The notes: generated by a model from the sequence alone, not told the origin. 24,470 nucleotides of DNA from Apopatocola sp963628785 (GCA_963628785.1 CAVGGQ010000025.1:1-24470), one strand, 5' to 3'; shown: positions 12,993 to 21,329, counted from the first letter of the stretch. Translations and numbers: made by a program.

Positions 12993-14396
12993 TTATCGGT
13001 CTTTATAGAAAGCCCACACGGCTTTGTAGGTTTCGTAGCAGTCGAATTTGGCTACGGTTTCGAAGGGGGCGTGCATGGAGAACACGGGGACGCCGGCATC
13101 GATGGTGTCGATGTTGCGGTTGGCCATGTACTGGGCGACCGTGCCGCCGCCGCCCTGGTCGACCTTGCCGAGCTCGGCCATCTGCCAGATGACGCCGTTG
13201 TCCGCGAAGATCCTGCGCAGCGTGCCGACGACCTCGGCGGAGGCGTCATTGCTGCCGGACTTGCCGCGGGAGCCGGTGAACTTGCAGATGCCGACGCCGT
13301 AGTTGGCGCTGGCGCCGTTGCGGTTCGGGCTCTCGCTCACTTCCGGGTAGGTCGGGTCATAGGCGTTGCACACATCGGCGGAGACGCAGAAGCTGTTCGC
13401 GAGGCAGTCGCGCATGCGGACATCCTGCTGCTCGCAGAGGTCTTCCATGAAGCACTCGAAGGCGCGGCTCTGCATGCCGGACACGCCCATCGAGCCGATC
13501 TCTTCCTTGTCGGCAAGGATGCACACGGCGGTCTTCTCGGGCATTTCGGTGTCATAGATCGCCTTGAGCTCGGCGTAGGCGCACACGCGGTCGTCGTGGC
13601 CGTAGCCGCCGATGAGGGAGCGGTCGAGGCCGATGTCGCAGGTTGCGAAGCTCGGCACGACCTCGAGCTCGGCGGAGAGGAAGTCCTCCTCGGTGATGCC
13701 GTAGCGGTCGTTGAGCAGGGAGATGACGGCGAGCTTCACACGATCCTTGCCCTCGCCGGCGTAGGGGATGCTGCCCACGAGCAGATTGAGATCCTCGCCC
13801 TTGATGACATCGGAGGCGTTTTTCGCCATCTGATCCTTCGCAAGATGCGGCAGAAGGTCGGTGATGGTGAACTTCGGGTCGTCGGCGTCCCTGCCGATGA
13901 CGACATCGATCGTCTCACCGCTCTTCTTTGTCACGACGCCGTGCAGCTCCAGAGGAATGGTGACCCACTGGTATTTCTTGATGCCGCCGTAGTAGTGCGT
14001 TTTGAAAAGGCAGATGCCGTCCTTTTCGTAGAGCGGCAGAGGCTTGAGATCCAGGCGCGGGGAATCCACATGGGCGGCGGCGATGTTCGCGCCGTGCTCG
14101 AGCGTTTCACGTCCCATGACGGCGAGCATCAGTGCCTTGCCGCGCACGCTCTTATATACCTTCGTCCCCGGCTCGAGCGTCATGCCGCGCTCGTAGGGGA
14201 CAAAGCCCGCCGCCTCGGCCTGTGCGATGGCTTCCTTAACGGCCTCGCGCTCGGTGCGTGCCTCGTCGAGATACGCCTTGTACGCCGTGCAGTACTCCTC
14301 GAGCTTCAGGCGCTCGGCCACATCAATGATATCGTAGCCCTGCTTCTGCGTGTAGAAAAGTTCCTCGCGCAGTGTGTCCAGTTCTTTTTCTTCCAT
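12993..14396 (-). CDS. M18-family aminopeptidase
   Basis: A 467-aa cytoplasmic zinc aminopeptidase of MEROPS family M18 (ApeA/LAP4/DNPEP type), which removes N-terminal residues from peptides. Metal and catalytic residues are visible: H109 and D111 in AAHVDSPRLDLKP, the bridging aspartate in GGYGHDDRVCAY (about 268), the catalytic glutamate in DKEEIGSMG (298-299), D341 in VSADVCNAYDP, and H442 in FSMHAPFE. SGSNDASAEVVG near residue 381 is also family-typical. Length matches the family. A GGAGG site lies about 10 nt upstream of the ATG. It is 69 nt downstream of the TsaC-CoaE fusion on the same strand and may be read from the prfA promoter; a short 6-bp hairpin in the gap has no T-tract. Confidence 0.95.
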   Translation of the reverse strand: MEEKELDTLREELFYTQKQGYDIIDVAERLKLEEYCTAYKAYLDEARTEREAVKEAIAQAEAAGFVPYERGMTLEPGTKVYKSVRGKALMLAVMGRETLEHGANIAAAHVDSPRLDLKPLPLYEKDGICLFKTHYYGGIKKYQWVTIPLELHGVVTKKSGETIDVVIGRDADDPKFTITDLLPHLAKDQMAKNASDVIKGEDLNLLVGSIPYAGEGKDRVKLAVISLLNDRYGITEEDFLSAELEVVPSFATCDIGLDRSLIGGYGHDDRVCAYAELKAIYDTEMPEKTAVCILADKEEIGSMGVSGMQSRAFECFMEDLCEQQDVRMRDCLANSFCVSADVCNAYDPTYPEVSESPNRNGASANYGVGICKFTGSRGKSGSNDASAEVVGTLRRIFADNGVIWQMAELGKVDQGGGGTVAQYMANRNIDTIDAGVPVFSMHAPFETVAKFDCYETYKAVWAFYKDR

Positions 14397-14465
14397 GAAA
14401 ATCTATCCTCCGTTTCAATCGTTCTTTATAACCGCACCGCAAAGCGGTGGAGTTGCCGGAATTTT

Positions 14466-15668
14466 TCAAAGGCCGAAGAGCCGGCGGCACTTTTCCTCAA
14501 GCTCTTCGCGCGTGCCGTTGTTTTCCAGAAGGTAGTCGCAGCGCATCTCGTAGTAGTCGTCGTCCGGCTGCGCCTCAATACGGGAGAGCGCATAGTCCTC
14601 GGTGATACCGTCGCGCGCGGTGATGCGCTCAAGGCGCTTCTCGCGCGAGGCCGTCACGCCGACGGTGAAAATACAGTCCTCGGAAATGCCGCTCTCGTAG
14701 AGCGCAATGGCGTCCACGGCGGCCACGGTTCCGCCCTCCCACACATATTCGCGCAGACGGCGGTAAATGTCATTGCGGACATAGCGGTGCGTGATGTCGT
14801 TGAGATCGCGCAGGGCATCCGGCACGGCAAAGACGATCGCGCCGAGCATTTTCCGGTCGAGCACGCCGTCCTTGAATACTGCGGGGAACCGCGCGCGGAT
14901 CTCCGCGAGCATGTCCCTGTTCGTCTCGAGAAGCTCGTGATAAATTTTGTCGCAGTCGAGCGCGAGCACGCCCTTGGAGGCGAGGTACTCCGTCACGGTG
15001 GTTTTGCCACTGCCGCTGCCGCCGGTCACGCCGACGAGCTTCAAGCCGGAGAGAAGTGCATTTTCGATCTCCTCTTTGGCGAGCGCACCCTCGCGCAGGA
15101 TGCAGAAGGGCTTCTGCGTCAGGTCAAGGATGGTGGACTCACGCGCGAGACGGCACTCTCCCCCGTCGATGACGGCGTCGATCTTGCCGTCGAAATAATC
15201 GAGCACCTGCTGCGCCGTCGTGGGGCTCGGCTGTCCCGAGGGGTTTGCGGACGGGCCGGCGAGCGGCATGTGGGCGCGCTCGAGAAGGTTCAGTGTGAGC
15301 GGATGCGCCGGGCAGCGCAGCCCGACGGTGTTCTTGCCCGCGCGCACGATGTTCGGCACGACATCCTTTTTCGCTTCCAGAATGAGCGTGAGCGGACCCG
15401 GCCAGAACCGCGCCGCGAGGATAAACGCCGAGGAGGGGATGTGCTGCGTGTATTTTTCGATTTCCGCAGGCCCCGCGACCATGAGAGAGAGCGGCTTCAC
15501 CTCCGGGCGTCCCTTGACCTCATAGAGGTGCGCGACCGCGTCGGCATCGAGACCGTTGACGCACAGGCCGTAGACCGTTTCGGTCGGCACGGCGACCAGC
15601 CCGCCGAGGCGAAGCGATGCGGCGGCAACGGGAATGTCCTTTTCCTCGGTATAAACGCGTGTTTCCAT
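14466..15668 (-). CDS. Fused TsaC/Sua5-type threonylcarbamoyl-AMP synthase and dephospho-CoA kinase
   Basis: A 400-aa two-domain cytoplasmic protein. Residues 1 to about 205 are a YrdC domain: VAVPTETVYGLCVNG, KGRPEVKPLS (K52, R54, K58, S61), RFWPGPLTLIL, and PLAGPSANPSG with the SAN motif. This domain makes threonylcarbamoyl-AMP from threonine, bicarbonate and ATP for tRNA t6A. The extra C-terminal domain of full-length Sua5 is absent. Residues about 209-400 are a CoaE domain: P-loop GGSGSGKTT (216-224), DCDKIYHELLE, LDRKMLGAIVF, ITHRYVRNDI, VDAIALYESGI and ITARDGITEDYALSRIEAQ. CoaE phosphorylates dephospho-CoA in the last step of CoA synthesis. The frame is continuous with no internal stop, and a conserved REGALAKEEIENALLSGLK stretch joins the halves. 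It begins 18 nt after prfA. The usual prmC neighbour is missing. Both active sites look intact. Confidence 0.92.
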   Translation of the reverse strand: METRVYTEEKDIPVAAASLRLGGLVAVPTETVYGLCVNGLDADAVAHLYEVKGRPEVKPLSLMVAGPAEIEKYTQHIPSSAFILAARFWPGPLTLILEAKKDVVPNIVRAGKNTVGLRCPAHPLTLNLLERAHMPLAGPSANPSGQPSPTTAQQVLDYFDGKIDAVIDGGECRLARESTILDLTQKPFCILREGALAKEEIENALLSGLKLVGVTGGSGSGKTTVTEYLASKGVLALDCDKIYHELLETNRDMLAEIRARFPAVFKDGVLDRKMLGAIVFAVPDALRDLNDITHRYVRNDIYRRLREYVWEGGTVAAVDAIALYESGISEDCIFTVGVTASREKRLERITARDGITEDYALSRIEAQPDDDYYEMRCDYLLENNGTREELEEKCRRLFGL

Positions 15669-15686
15669 ATTTTTCCATTTCCTCCG

Positions 15687-16754
15687 TCAGATGTTGTCGG
15701 AATTGTTCTGCAGCTGTTCGGCGCGGCGGGCGGTGAGGAGAGCGTCGATGAGCTCATCGAGATTGCCGTTCATCACAGCCTCGAGCCGGTAGAGTGTGAG
15801 GCCGATGCGGTGATCGGTCACGCGCCCCTGCGGGAAGTTGTAGGTGCGGATGCGCTCGTTGCGCATGCCGGAGCCGACCTGCGAGCGGCGCTGCGCCGAT
15901 ACGGCGGCGTCCTGCCTGTCCCGCTCCGCCTGTGCGAGGCGCGAGGCGAGCACGCTCAGCGCGCGTGCTTTGTTTTTATACTGGCTGCGCTCGTCCTGGC
16001 ACTCCACCACCGTGCCGGTGGGAAGATGCGTCACGCGGATGGCGCTTGAGGTCTTGTTGACCTTCTGCCCGCCCGCGCCGGAGGAGCGGAACGTGTCGAT
16101 CTGCAGCTCGCTCGGGTCGAGGTGAAATTCCGCCTCCTCCAGCTCCGGCAGCACCGCCACAGTGCAGGTGCTTGTGTGGATGCGCCCCTGCGTTTCGGTC
16201 TCCGGCACGCGCTGCACGCGGTGCACGCCGCTCTCGAAGCGGAAGCGCGAGAAGGCGTCTGCCCCGCTCACGATGAAATCGATCTCGCGGATGCCGCCGA
16301 GCTCCGTTTCGCTGCGGTTGACGATCTCGACCGAGAAGCCCTTGCGCTCGGCATACATGGAGTACATGCGGAAAAGGTCGTACACAAACAGCGCGCTCTC
16401 CTCGCCGCCGACGCCCCCGCGGATCTCCACGATGACGTTTTTCCCGTCGTCCGGGTCCTTGGGAAGCAGCAGGATTTTGAGCTCCTCCGCCGTGCGCTCC
16501 AGACCGGCGCGCGCCTCCTCGGCGCTCTCGCGGGCGAGCTCACGCATTTCGGGATCGGAGAGTAGCTCCTCCGCGCTCTCCAGCTCGCGGCGGCAGGCTT
16601 CATAGCGCTCATAGGCTTCGATGATCGGGGCGAGCTCCGCCTTTTCGCGGCTGAGCGCCGCCGCCTTTTCCGCGTCCGCCCAGACTTCCGGTTGCGAGAG
16701 ACTGTATTCGATTTCGGCGTACTTCCGCGCCAGCTGCCGCAGCTTTTCGAGCAT
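15687..16754 (-). CDS. prfA: Peptide chain release factor 1 (RF1)
   Basis: A 355-aa class-I release factor that reads UAA/UAG and triggers peptide release. The catalytic GGQ loop is SSGAGGQKVNKTSS. The codon-reading PxT motif is PET in HRVQRVPETETQGRIHTS, a form also seen in Bacillus RF1 and diagnostic of RF1 rather than RF2 (SPF). The length and C-terminal RTYNFPQGRVTDHRIGLTL are normal. It is the first gene of a minus-strand operon followed by the TsaC-CoaE fusion. The ribosome site is weak (AGGA about 11 nt upstream). Confidence 0.97.
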   Translation of the reverse strand: MLEKLRQLARKYAEIEYSLSQPEVWADAEKAAALSREKAELAPIIEAYERYEACRRELESAEELLSDPEMRELARESAEEARAGLERTAEELKILLLPKDPDDGKNVIVEIRGGVGGEESALFVYDLFRMYSMYAERKGFSVEIVNRSETELGGIREIDFIVSGADAFSRFRFESGVHRVQRVPETETQGRIHTSTCTVAVLPELEEAEFHLDPSELQIDTFRSSGAGGQKVNKTSSAIRVTHLPTGTVVECQDERSQYKNKARALSVLASRLAQAERDRQDAAVSAQRRSQVGSGMRNERIRTYNFPQGRVTDHRIGLTLYRLEAVMNGNLDELIDALLTARRAEQLQNNSDNI

Positions 16755-16806
16755 TTTTCTACCGTCCTACCGCAATATACCATTGCTTTTCATAACATGA
16801 CATTTC

Positions 16807-16835
16807 ATTATAGCACGGCATTTTCGGATTGTAAA
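16807..16835 (-). promoter_or_regulatory. Promoter of the prfA operon
   Basis: On the minus strand TTTACA (complement of 16830-16835), a 17-bp spacer and a perfect TATAAT (complement of 16807-16812). The start would be near 16800. Confidence 0.75.
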
Positions 16836-16866
16836 TGAAAAGAAAGCCGTTTCCTGTCCGTTCCGC

Positions 16867-16895
16867 TTGCCTTGACGCATTTGGGGGAGTATAAT
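16867..16895 (+). promoter_or_regulatory. Promoter of the MATE transporter gene
   Basis: TTGCCT (16867-16872), a 17-bp spacer and a perfect TATAAT (16890-16895). It lies 31 bp from the divergent prfA -35. The upstream in-frame ATG at 16894 overlaps this -10 and is not a start. Confidence 0.72.
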
Positions 16896-16926
16896 GTGCT
16901 TCGTCACATATGAAGGAGATAAATTT

Positions 16927-18246
16927 ATGGAACTCACGCAGGGGAGCATGGCGCGCAGGCTCATTCGCTTTTCGCTTCCGATCATCATTACGAATATCTT
17001 CGGCCAGCTCTACAGCCTCATCGACTCGGTCGTCGTGGCGCAGTTTGCCGGCGAGCAGTCGCTCTCGGTGCTGTCGGTCGTGAACGGCTGCATGACCATC
17101 GGCTACTGCCTCGTGCAGGGCGCGGCGGGGGCGTGCCACATCGTGCTCGTCAAGCACTTCGGTGCCCGGCAGTTTGACGAAGTACGCGATTCCGCCCGCA
17201 CGATGCGGCTCGTGATGGGGCTCTTCTCGCTTATTGCGGCGCTCGCCTACATTGCGCTCGCGGATGTCATTTTCCGCATCATGAATGTCCCGACGGACAT
17301 GGTGTCGGAGTGCCGCGCGGCGCTCACATTTTATGCGCTCACGATGCCGGTGATGGGCGTGAACATGGTGAACACCGCCATCATGAACGGCAGCGGCGAC
17401 TCGCGCACGCCGATGCTCTTCGGCACCTCCGCGCAGGTCCTGAACCTTATCCTCGACTATCTCGCCGTGGTCATCCGGGGCATGGGCGTCATCGGCGCGG
17501 CAGCGGCCTCGCTCTTCAGTATCGTGGCGGAGACGGTGTGCATGTTCTTCCGCAGCAACCGTGAGATCCGCAAATATGTGCGCGGGCGCGTGGTCTACCG
17601 GAAGAAATACGCCGTGCTCATGGCGAAGATCGGTCTGCCGTCCATTGCTCAGCGCTCGGTATTCGCGCTCGGCGCGATGGCGCTGCAGACGCTCGTGAAC
17701 GGCTACGGCACGGACGGCATCAACAGCTTCACCGCAGGCAACACCATCAGCAACTTTCTGCTCGTGCCGGTGCTCGCCTGCTGCACGGGGTACGAAACAT
17801 TTGCCGCGCAGAATCTTGGCGCAGGCGAGTACGGCCGCGTGCGCGAGGGCTGGCGCATCCTGCAGCGCGCGGGCATCGTGCTGAACCTCCTGCTCACCGG
17901 CACTGCCGTTCTCTTCGCAAATGCGTTCATCAGCCTCTATCTCCCCGACCGCAGCAGCCCGGCCTTTGAGCTGGCCCGCGGGTATTTCCTGCTGCTCGTG
18001 CCGACCTATTTCCTGCAGTTCTGGAAGAGCAGCTTCGAGGCCGTGTTCATGTCGCGCCTCAAGGTAAAGGCAGTCGCCGTTTCATCCTCGATCTCCCTCG
18101 TCGTCCGCACCGCCTACGGCTACATCTTCGCCCCGACCTTCGGCATCAACGCCCTCGGCTGGGCCACCACCGTCGGATGTCTCGCCGCCATCGCCTATTG
18201 CATCATTTATTTCAAATGCAGGGTAAAGTCCGTAGATGCCGCCTGA
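16927..18246 (+). CDS. MATE-family multidrug/metabolite exporter
   Basis: A 439-aa inner-membrane transporter with about twelve hydrophobic segments. The N-terminal block ELTQGSMARRLIRFSLPIII, then QLYSLIDSVVVAQFAG, is characteristic of clostridial MATE proteins. The repeated half begins near IGLPSIAQRSVFALGAMALQ with GTDGINSFTAGNTI. MATE proteins export cationic drugs or metabolites in exchange for Na+ or H+; the substrate cannot be inferred here. The start at 16927 follows AAGGAG by 8 nt. The gene is monocistronic, divergent from prfA, with no clear terminator before the next promoter at 18290. Confidence 0.92.
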   Translation: MELTQGSMARRLIRFSLPIIITNIFGQLYSLIDSVVVAQFAGEQSLSVLSVVNGCMTIGYCLVQGAAGACHIVLVKHFGARQFDEVRDSARTMRLVMGLFSLIAALAYIALADVIFRIMNVPTDMVSECRAALTFYALTMPVMGVNMVNTAIMNGSGDSRTPMLFGTSAQVLNLILDYLAVVIRGMGVIGAAAASLFSIVAETVCMFFRSNREIRKYVRGRVVYRKKYAVLMAKIGLPSIAQRSVFALGAMALQTLVNGYGTDGINSFTAGNTISNFLLVPVLACCTGYETFAAQNLGAGEYGRVREGWRILQRAGIVLNLLLTGTAVLFANAFISLYLPDRSSPAFELARGYFLLLVPTYFLQFWKSSFEAVFMSRLKVKAVAVSSSISLVVRTAYGYIFAPTFGINALGWATTVGCLAAIAYCIIYFKCRVKSVDAA

Positions 18247-18289
18247 CGGAAGTTCTTGCCGATTTCACCAAATTTCCGTTTTATTTCCC

Positions 18290-18317
18290 TTGACATTTTG
18301 CTTTACTGTGATAAACT
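18290..18317 (+). promoter_or_regulatory. Promoter of the zinc-ribbon gene pair
   Basis: A perfect TTGACA (18290-18295), 16-bp spacer and TAAACT (18312-18317) preceded by TGA, an extended -10 form. The expected start, about 18324, is the first base of palindromic repeat copy 3. Confidence 0.65.
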
Positions 18318-18323
18318 AAACTT

Positions 18324-18369
18324 AAGGCAGTACCGCACCATGATATACTATCGTCTGCGGCACTGCCTT
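18324..18369 (+). repeat. Palindromic repeat, copy 3 (5' leader hairpin)
   Basis: A 14-bp inverted repeat with one mismatch (AAGGCAGTACCGCA at 18324-18337 with 18356-18369). It shares the CGTCTGCGG core with copy 1. It begins at the predicted transcription start and is followed by TCTTTTT, so it could also act as an attenuator-like terminator in the leader. Confidence 0.75.
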
Positions 18370-18439
18370 CTTTTTACGCATGCATTAGCATTTACTTTTT
18401 CGCGCAGGAAAAATAATGATAAGGAGAGAAACGGAAAAA

Positions 18440-19750
18440 ATGAAAACCTGCCAAAATTGCGGCACTAACAATGATGACAGTCTGGACTACTGCCAAAACT
18501 GCGGCCAATGGCTGGACGGAAGCGGTTATACGGAGCGCGCACGCATAGACGTGATTCCGACAAGCAAGCCGAAAATCGGCAGGATTCTTCTGATCGTGCT
18601 CGGCGCGCTCCTTACTCTGGCAGCCGTGACGCTCGCGCTTCTCTTTACACTTTCGCCGAAGCTCTCTCTACTCCGCGCGGGCAAAAGCACGTACGATCTG
18701 CTGCCCAAAGCGCTCTCGAAGGAAGGCATACAGGTGTCATCCTCACAGCCCCTGCAAGTGCTCGCGCAGGGAAAGGCCTCCGGTGCGATTTCCTTCAGCG
18801 GTGAGGGATATTCCGTCGAGACGAGCTTCGATTACAACGAAGAGGAAGACCTCTTCTCGGGCGACGCGGAAATATCCTTCGACGAGTACGGCCTGTCGTT
18901 CGGCATGGACTACTCGGTCGACGGCACGGTATTCAAGCTGGTCATTCCGGCGATCGGCGACGAGGTATACGGCATGGATCTGGAGGAATATGTGACTTCC
19001 GGCGCCGTCGATGAATCTCTTTCTCCCCTGGGCGCTCTATTCGTGGATATTCCGACAGACGAGGCCACCGCATTTGTCCGCGCCGTGAACGTGGAAAAAG
19101 TCGGAAAGAGCACCGTGACCACCGACAAAGGTGACAGGAAGTGCCGGGTATACGAGATCAGCTGGAACGAAGATTCCGCCGAGAAATTCGAGGAGCTTCT
19201 CAGCGAGTCCGACGGAGTGTCCGAAATCGTAAGCTACCTGATTGAGCAGGCGGAAGCGTACGATGTGCGGCTGCTCTGCTATGTCAACAGCGGCAAGATC
19301 CTCCGTCTGGATGTGGAGGTATCCGGCAAGACGCAGTATTCGCTTGTTCTCCGCGGAGCCTCCAACCCTTGGGACTGCCTGGACTTCACAGTGTATTACG
19401 CCAACGACACCAAGGATAAGTTTTCCATCGATTCCGAGCTGGAGAGCAGCACCCTGCGCGTCGTATATTCCCTCAACGGTGAAGCGCTGGCCACGCTCAC
19501 ATACGATGTTGAGACCGGCAGCTTTTCGCTCTTCAGTGAAATTCTCAGTGAAGAACTCGTCAGCGGCCGTTTCGTATGCACCAAAGACGAGCTGTCGCTG
19601 GCCGTGCATTCTCTTCAGGGAATCGACGTGAATCTGGAGCTGACCATCACGGAGTTCGAAGCCGAGCACGAGGCGATCACCGGAGCCTACGCCGACATAC
19701 AAAACATTGACTGGAGCAGTCTCTTCGCAGAGGCGGCTGCAGACAGCTGA
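18440..19750 (+). CDS. Zinc-ribbon single-pass membrane protein, paralogue 1
   Basis: A 436-aa protein of unknown function. It starts with a zinc ribbon (CQNCG ... CQNCG, two CxxC pairs 15 residues apart). A short linker and one membrane helix follow (about 47-70, LLIVLGALLTLAAVTLALLF), then about 365 residues that should lie outside the cell. The exterior part is rich in acidic and beta-forming residues, with conserved KCRVYEISW and NPWDCLDF motifs shared with the next gene. The overall plan resembles TcaA/YvbJ-type zinc-ribbon membrane proteins, but I cannot assign it to them. The start at 18440 is chosen by alignment to the paralogue's MKYCGKCG start; AAGGAG lies a rather distant 14 nt upstream, and ATG 18416 is the alternative. 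First of a two-gene operon. Confidence 0.82.
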   Translation: MKTCQNCGTNNDDSLDYCQNCGQWLDGSGYTERARIDVIPTSKPKIGRILLIVLGALLTLAAVTLALLFTLSPKLSLLRAGKSTYDLLPKALSKEGIQVSSSQPLQVLAQGKASGAISFSGEGYSVETSFDYNEEEDLFSGDAEISFDEYGLSFGMDYSVDGTVFKLVIPAIGDEVYGMDLEEYVTSGAVDESLSPLGALFVDIPTDEATAFVRAVNVEKVGKSTVTTDKGDRKCRVYEISWNEDSAEKFEELLSESDGVSEIVSYLIEQAEAYDVRLLCYVNSGKILRLDVEVSGKTQYSLVLRGASNPWDCLDFTVYYANDTKDKFSIDSELESSTLRVVYSLNGEALATLTYDVETGSFSLFSEILSEELVSGRFVCTKDELSLAVHSLQGIDVNLELTITEFEAEHEAITGAYADIQNIDWSSLFAEAAADS

Positions 19751-19765
19751 CAAAGGGAGGAAAAA

Positions 19766-21124
19766 ATGAAATACTGCGGCAAATGCGGCGCCTCAAACGA
19801 TGACGGCGCGAACTTCTGTATATCCTGCGGCAATCCGCTGACGGGAAGCGGATCTTCCGGTGATGCCGGATACGGTTCGACCGGCGGTACCGGGTACGAC
19901 GGCAATGGCTACGGCTCCGGCGGCGGTGCGCGGACGTCTTCGGGTCGATCCGGCAGCGGTGTGAAAATTCTTCTGATCGTGCTCGGCGCGGTCCTTGTTC
20001 TTGCCGTCGTGGCGGGCGTGCTGATTTTTGCTCTTTCGCCAAGGCTCGCGCTGCTGCGTGCTGGGAAAGCCTCGCTCAAGCTTCTGACCGAAGCGATAGA
20101 GGACAATACCGATCAGGACATTTCCTCCACGCCGCCCCTGCGCGCACTCGCAAAGGGAAAGTTTTCCGGCGCGCTGGAATTCGCCGAAGAGGATGATTAC
20201 TCCCTCCGGGTCGATTTTTCCTATTCCAAAAAAGAAAATCTCCTGTCGGGCAGTGCAACGCTCACCATAGAAGATTTCGGACTGCCGATCGGCGCGGAAT
20301 ACTCGCTGGAGGACTCGGTCCTTAAGATGTACATTCCGTCTCTCGGCAACAATGTATACCGCATGGATCTGAGCAACGGAGATTCGTTGCTGTCCGATTT
20401 CGGGTCGTCCAATGTGCGCGACCTGCTGGCCGACATCTCGGCGGGAAACCTGACGGCCATTGCCCGTTCCGTCGAGGTGGAAAAGCTCGGGAACCGCACG
20501 ATCGTTACCGACAGCGGCAAGCTGAAGTGCCGCGTATATCAGATCAGCTGGAGTGAGGATTCCGGGGAGAAGTTTGAGAAGTTCATGAAAAAGTCCGGCC
20601 ATTGGTCCGACCTGACCGAATCGTTTATTGATTACATCACCTCGTACGACATCCGGCTCAATTGCTATGTCAGCGGCGGAAAGCTCCTCTGCATCGACTA
20701 TATAGACGACGGCGAGACTATGTATACGATCCTTCTCAACGGAACCGACAACCCGTGGGATAGCCTGCTCATACAGGATCTCGATTACGAAACGACGGCC
20801 GGCATCGAATCCGTGCGTCAGGGCAGCACCCTTTACATTTTGTTCACCGAGGACGGGGAGACAGACCTGTGCCTGGAGTACAATACGGGAAACGGCCGCT
20901 GGACCATGCAGCAGTACGGTTATGACAGCGGTATCGGTGGACGCTTCCTCTCCGATAAAGATGAGTTCGTACTTGGGGTCTCCGAAGAATACTATCAGAG
21001 TCTGGAACTGACGATCACCGAGCAGGAGTCCGACCCGGAGACGATCTCCGGCTCCTACACCAATCTGCAGGACGTTAACTGGGAAAACCTGATCTATGAT
21101 ATGCTTTTCTCCGGTTATTATTAA
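19766..21124 (+). CDS. Zinc-ribbon single-pass membrane protein, paralogue 2
   Basis: A 452-aa tandem paralogue of the preceding gene, 15 nt downstream with a GGGAGG ribosome site. It has the same plan: zinc ribbon (CGKCG ... CISCG), a Gly/Ser/Tyr-rich linker (about 30-65) longer than in paralogue 1, a membrane helix (LLIVLGAVLVLAVVAGVLIF), SPRLALLRAGKASLKLL, and an extracellular domain with KCRVYQISW and DNPWDSL. Both end in a similar motif (ISGSYTNLQDVNWENL here, ITGAYADIQNIDWSSL in the first). Divergence is considerable, so the duplication is old. The two may form a hetero-oligomer. The stop codon overlaps the first bases of the 164-bp repeat element. Function unknown. Confidence 0.82.
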   Translation: MKYCGKCGASNDDGANFCISCGNPLTGSGSSGDAGYGSTGGTGYDGNGYGSGGGARTSSGRSGSGVKILLIVLGAVLVLAVVAGVLIFALSPRLALLRAGKASLKLLTEAIEDNTDQDISSTPPLRALAKGKFSGALEFAEEDDYSLRVDFSYSKKENLLSGSATLTIEDFGLPIGAEYSLEDSVLKMYIPSLGNNVYRMDLSNGDSLLSDFGSSNVRDLLADISAGNLTAIARSVEVEKLGNRTIVTDSGKLKCRVYQISWSEDSGEKFEKFMKKSGHWSDLTESFIDYITSYDIRLNCYVSGGKLLCIDYIDDGETMYTILLNGTDNPWDSLLIQDLDYETTAGIESVRQGSTLYILFTEDGETDLCLEYNTGNGRWTMQQYGYDSGIGGRFLSDKDEFVLGVSEEYYQSLELTITEQESDPETISGSYTNLQDVNWENLIYDMLFSGYY

Positions 21125-21286
21125 GGCAACACCGCATAATTCGGCAAGAGTGATTTGCGAGGCAATTTTGTTTCCGAACGAGGCACATTGACGCAGCCAT
21201 ACTTTGTGTATTGCAAGAAAATGCAACGAAATGCGGGAGTGAAATTTCCGCAAGGCGCCGCAGATGACATTATGCGGTGCTGCCTT
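21123..21286. repeat. 164-bp MITE-like element with 18-bp terminal inverted repeats (copy 4)
   Basis: The left end AAGGCAACACCGCATAAT (21123-21140) is matched by the reverse complement of the right end (21269-21286) with one difference; flanking TATT/AATA extends the symmetry. Inside, further pairing is visible: TTGCG (21155-21159) with CGCAA (21249-21253), AATTT with AAATT, and a TTGCA/TGCAA hairpin at 21211-21226. It encodes no protein. It could be a non-autonomous transposon or a structured RNA. Three shorter relatives lie elsewhere in this window. Confidence 0.75.
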
Positions 21287-21298
21287 AATACCGCCAAG

Positions 21299-21329
21299 CG
21301 CGCCGCACTCCTTTCCCGGGTGCGGCGCG
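21299..21329 (+). terminator. GC-rich hairpin, probable terminator of the zinc-ribbon operon
   Basis: A perfect 10-bp stem (CGCGCCGCAC at 21299-21308 with 21320-21329) followed by only a short T-tract (TTGTCC). Termination strength is uncertain. Confidence 0.5.

Noticed and set aside
14435..14449. CACCGC-AAA-GCGGTG hairpin between the fusion gene and the M18 gene as a terminator
   Set aside because: The stem is only 6 bp and no T-tract follows on the minus strand; read-through is more likely.
13071..16049. A 992-aa open frame on the plus strand
   Set aside because: It runs antisense across three well-supported minus-strand genes (M18, TsaC-CoaE, prfA). Its composition (Ala, Val, Asp, Gly, His) is the usual mirror of GC-rich coding DNA, and it has no recognisable motif.
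15687..16754. PET instead of PAT in the codon-reading motif of RF1
   Set aside because: PxT with Glu in the middle is a normal RF1 form, also found in Bacillus, so it is not evidence of altered stop-codon reading.
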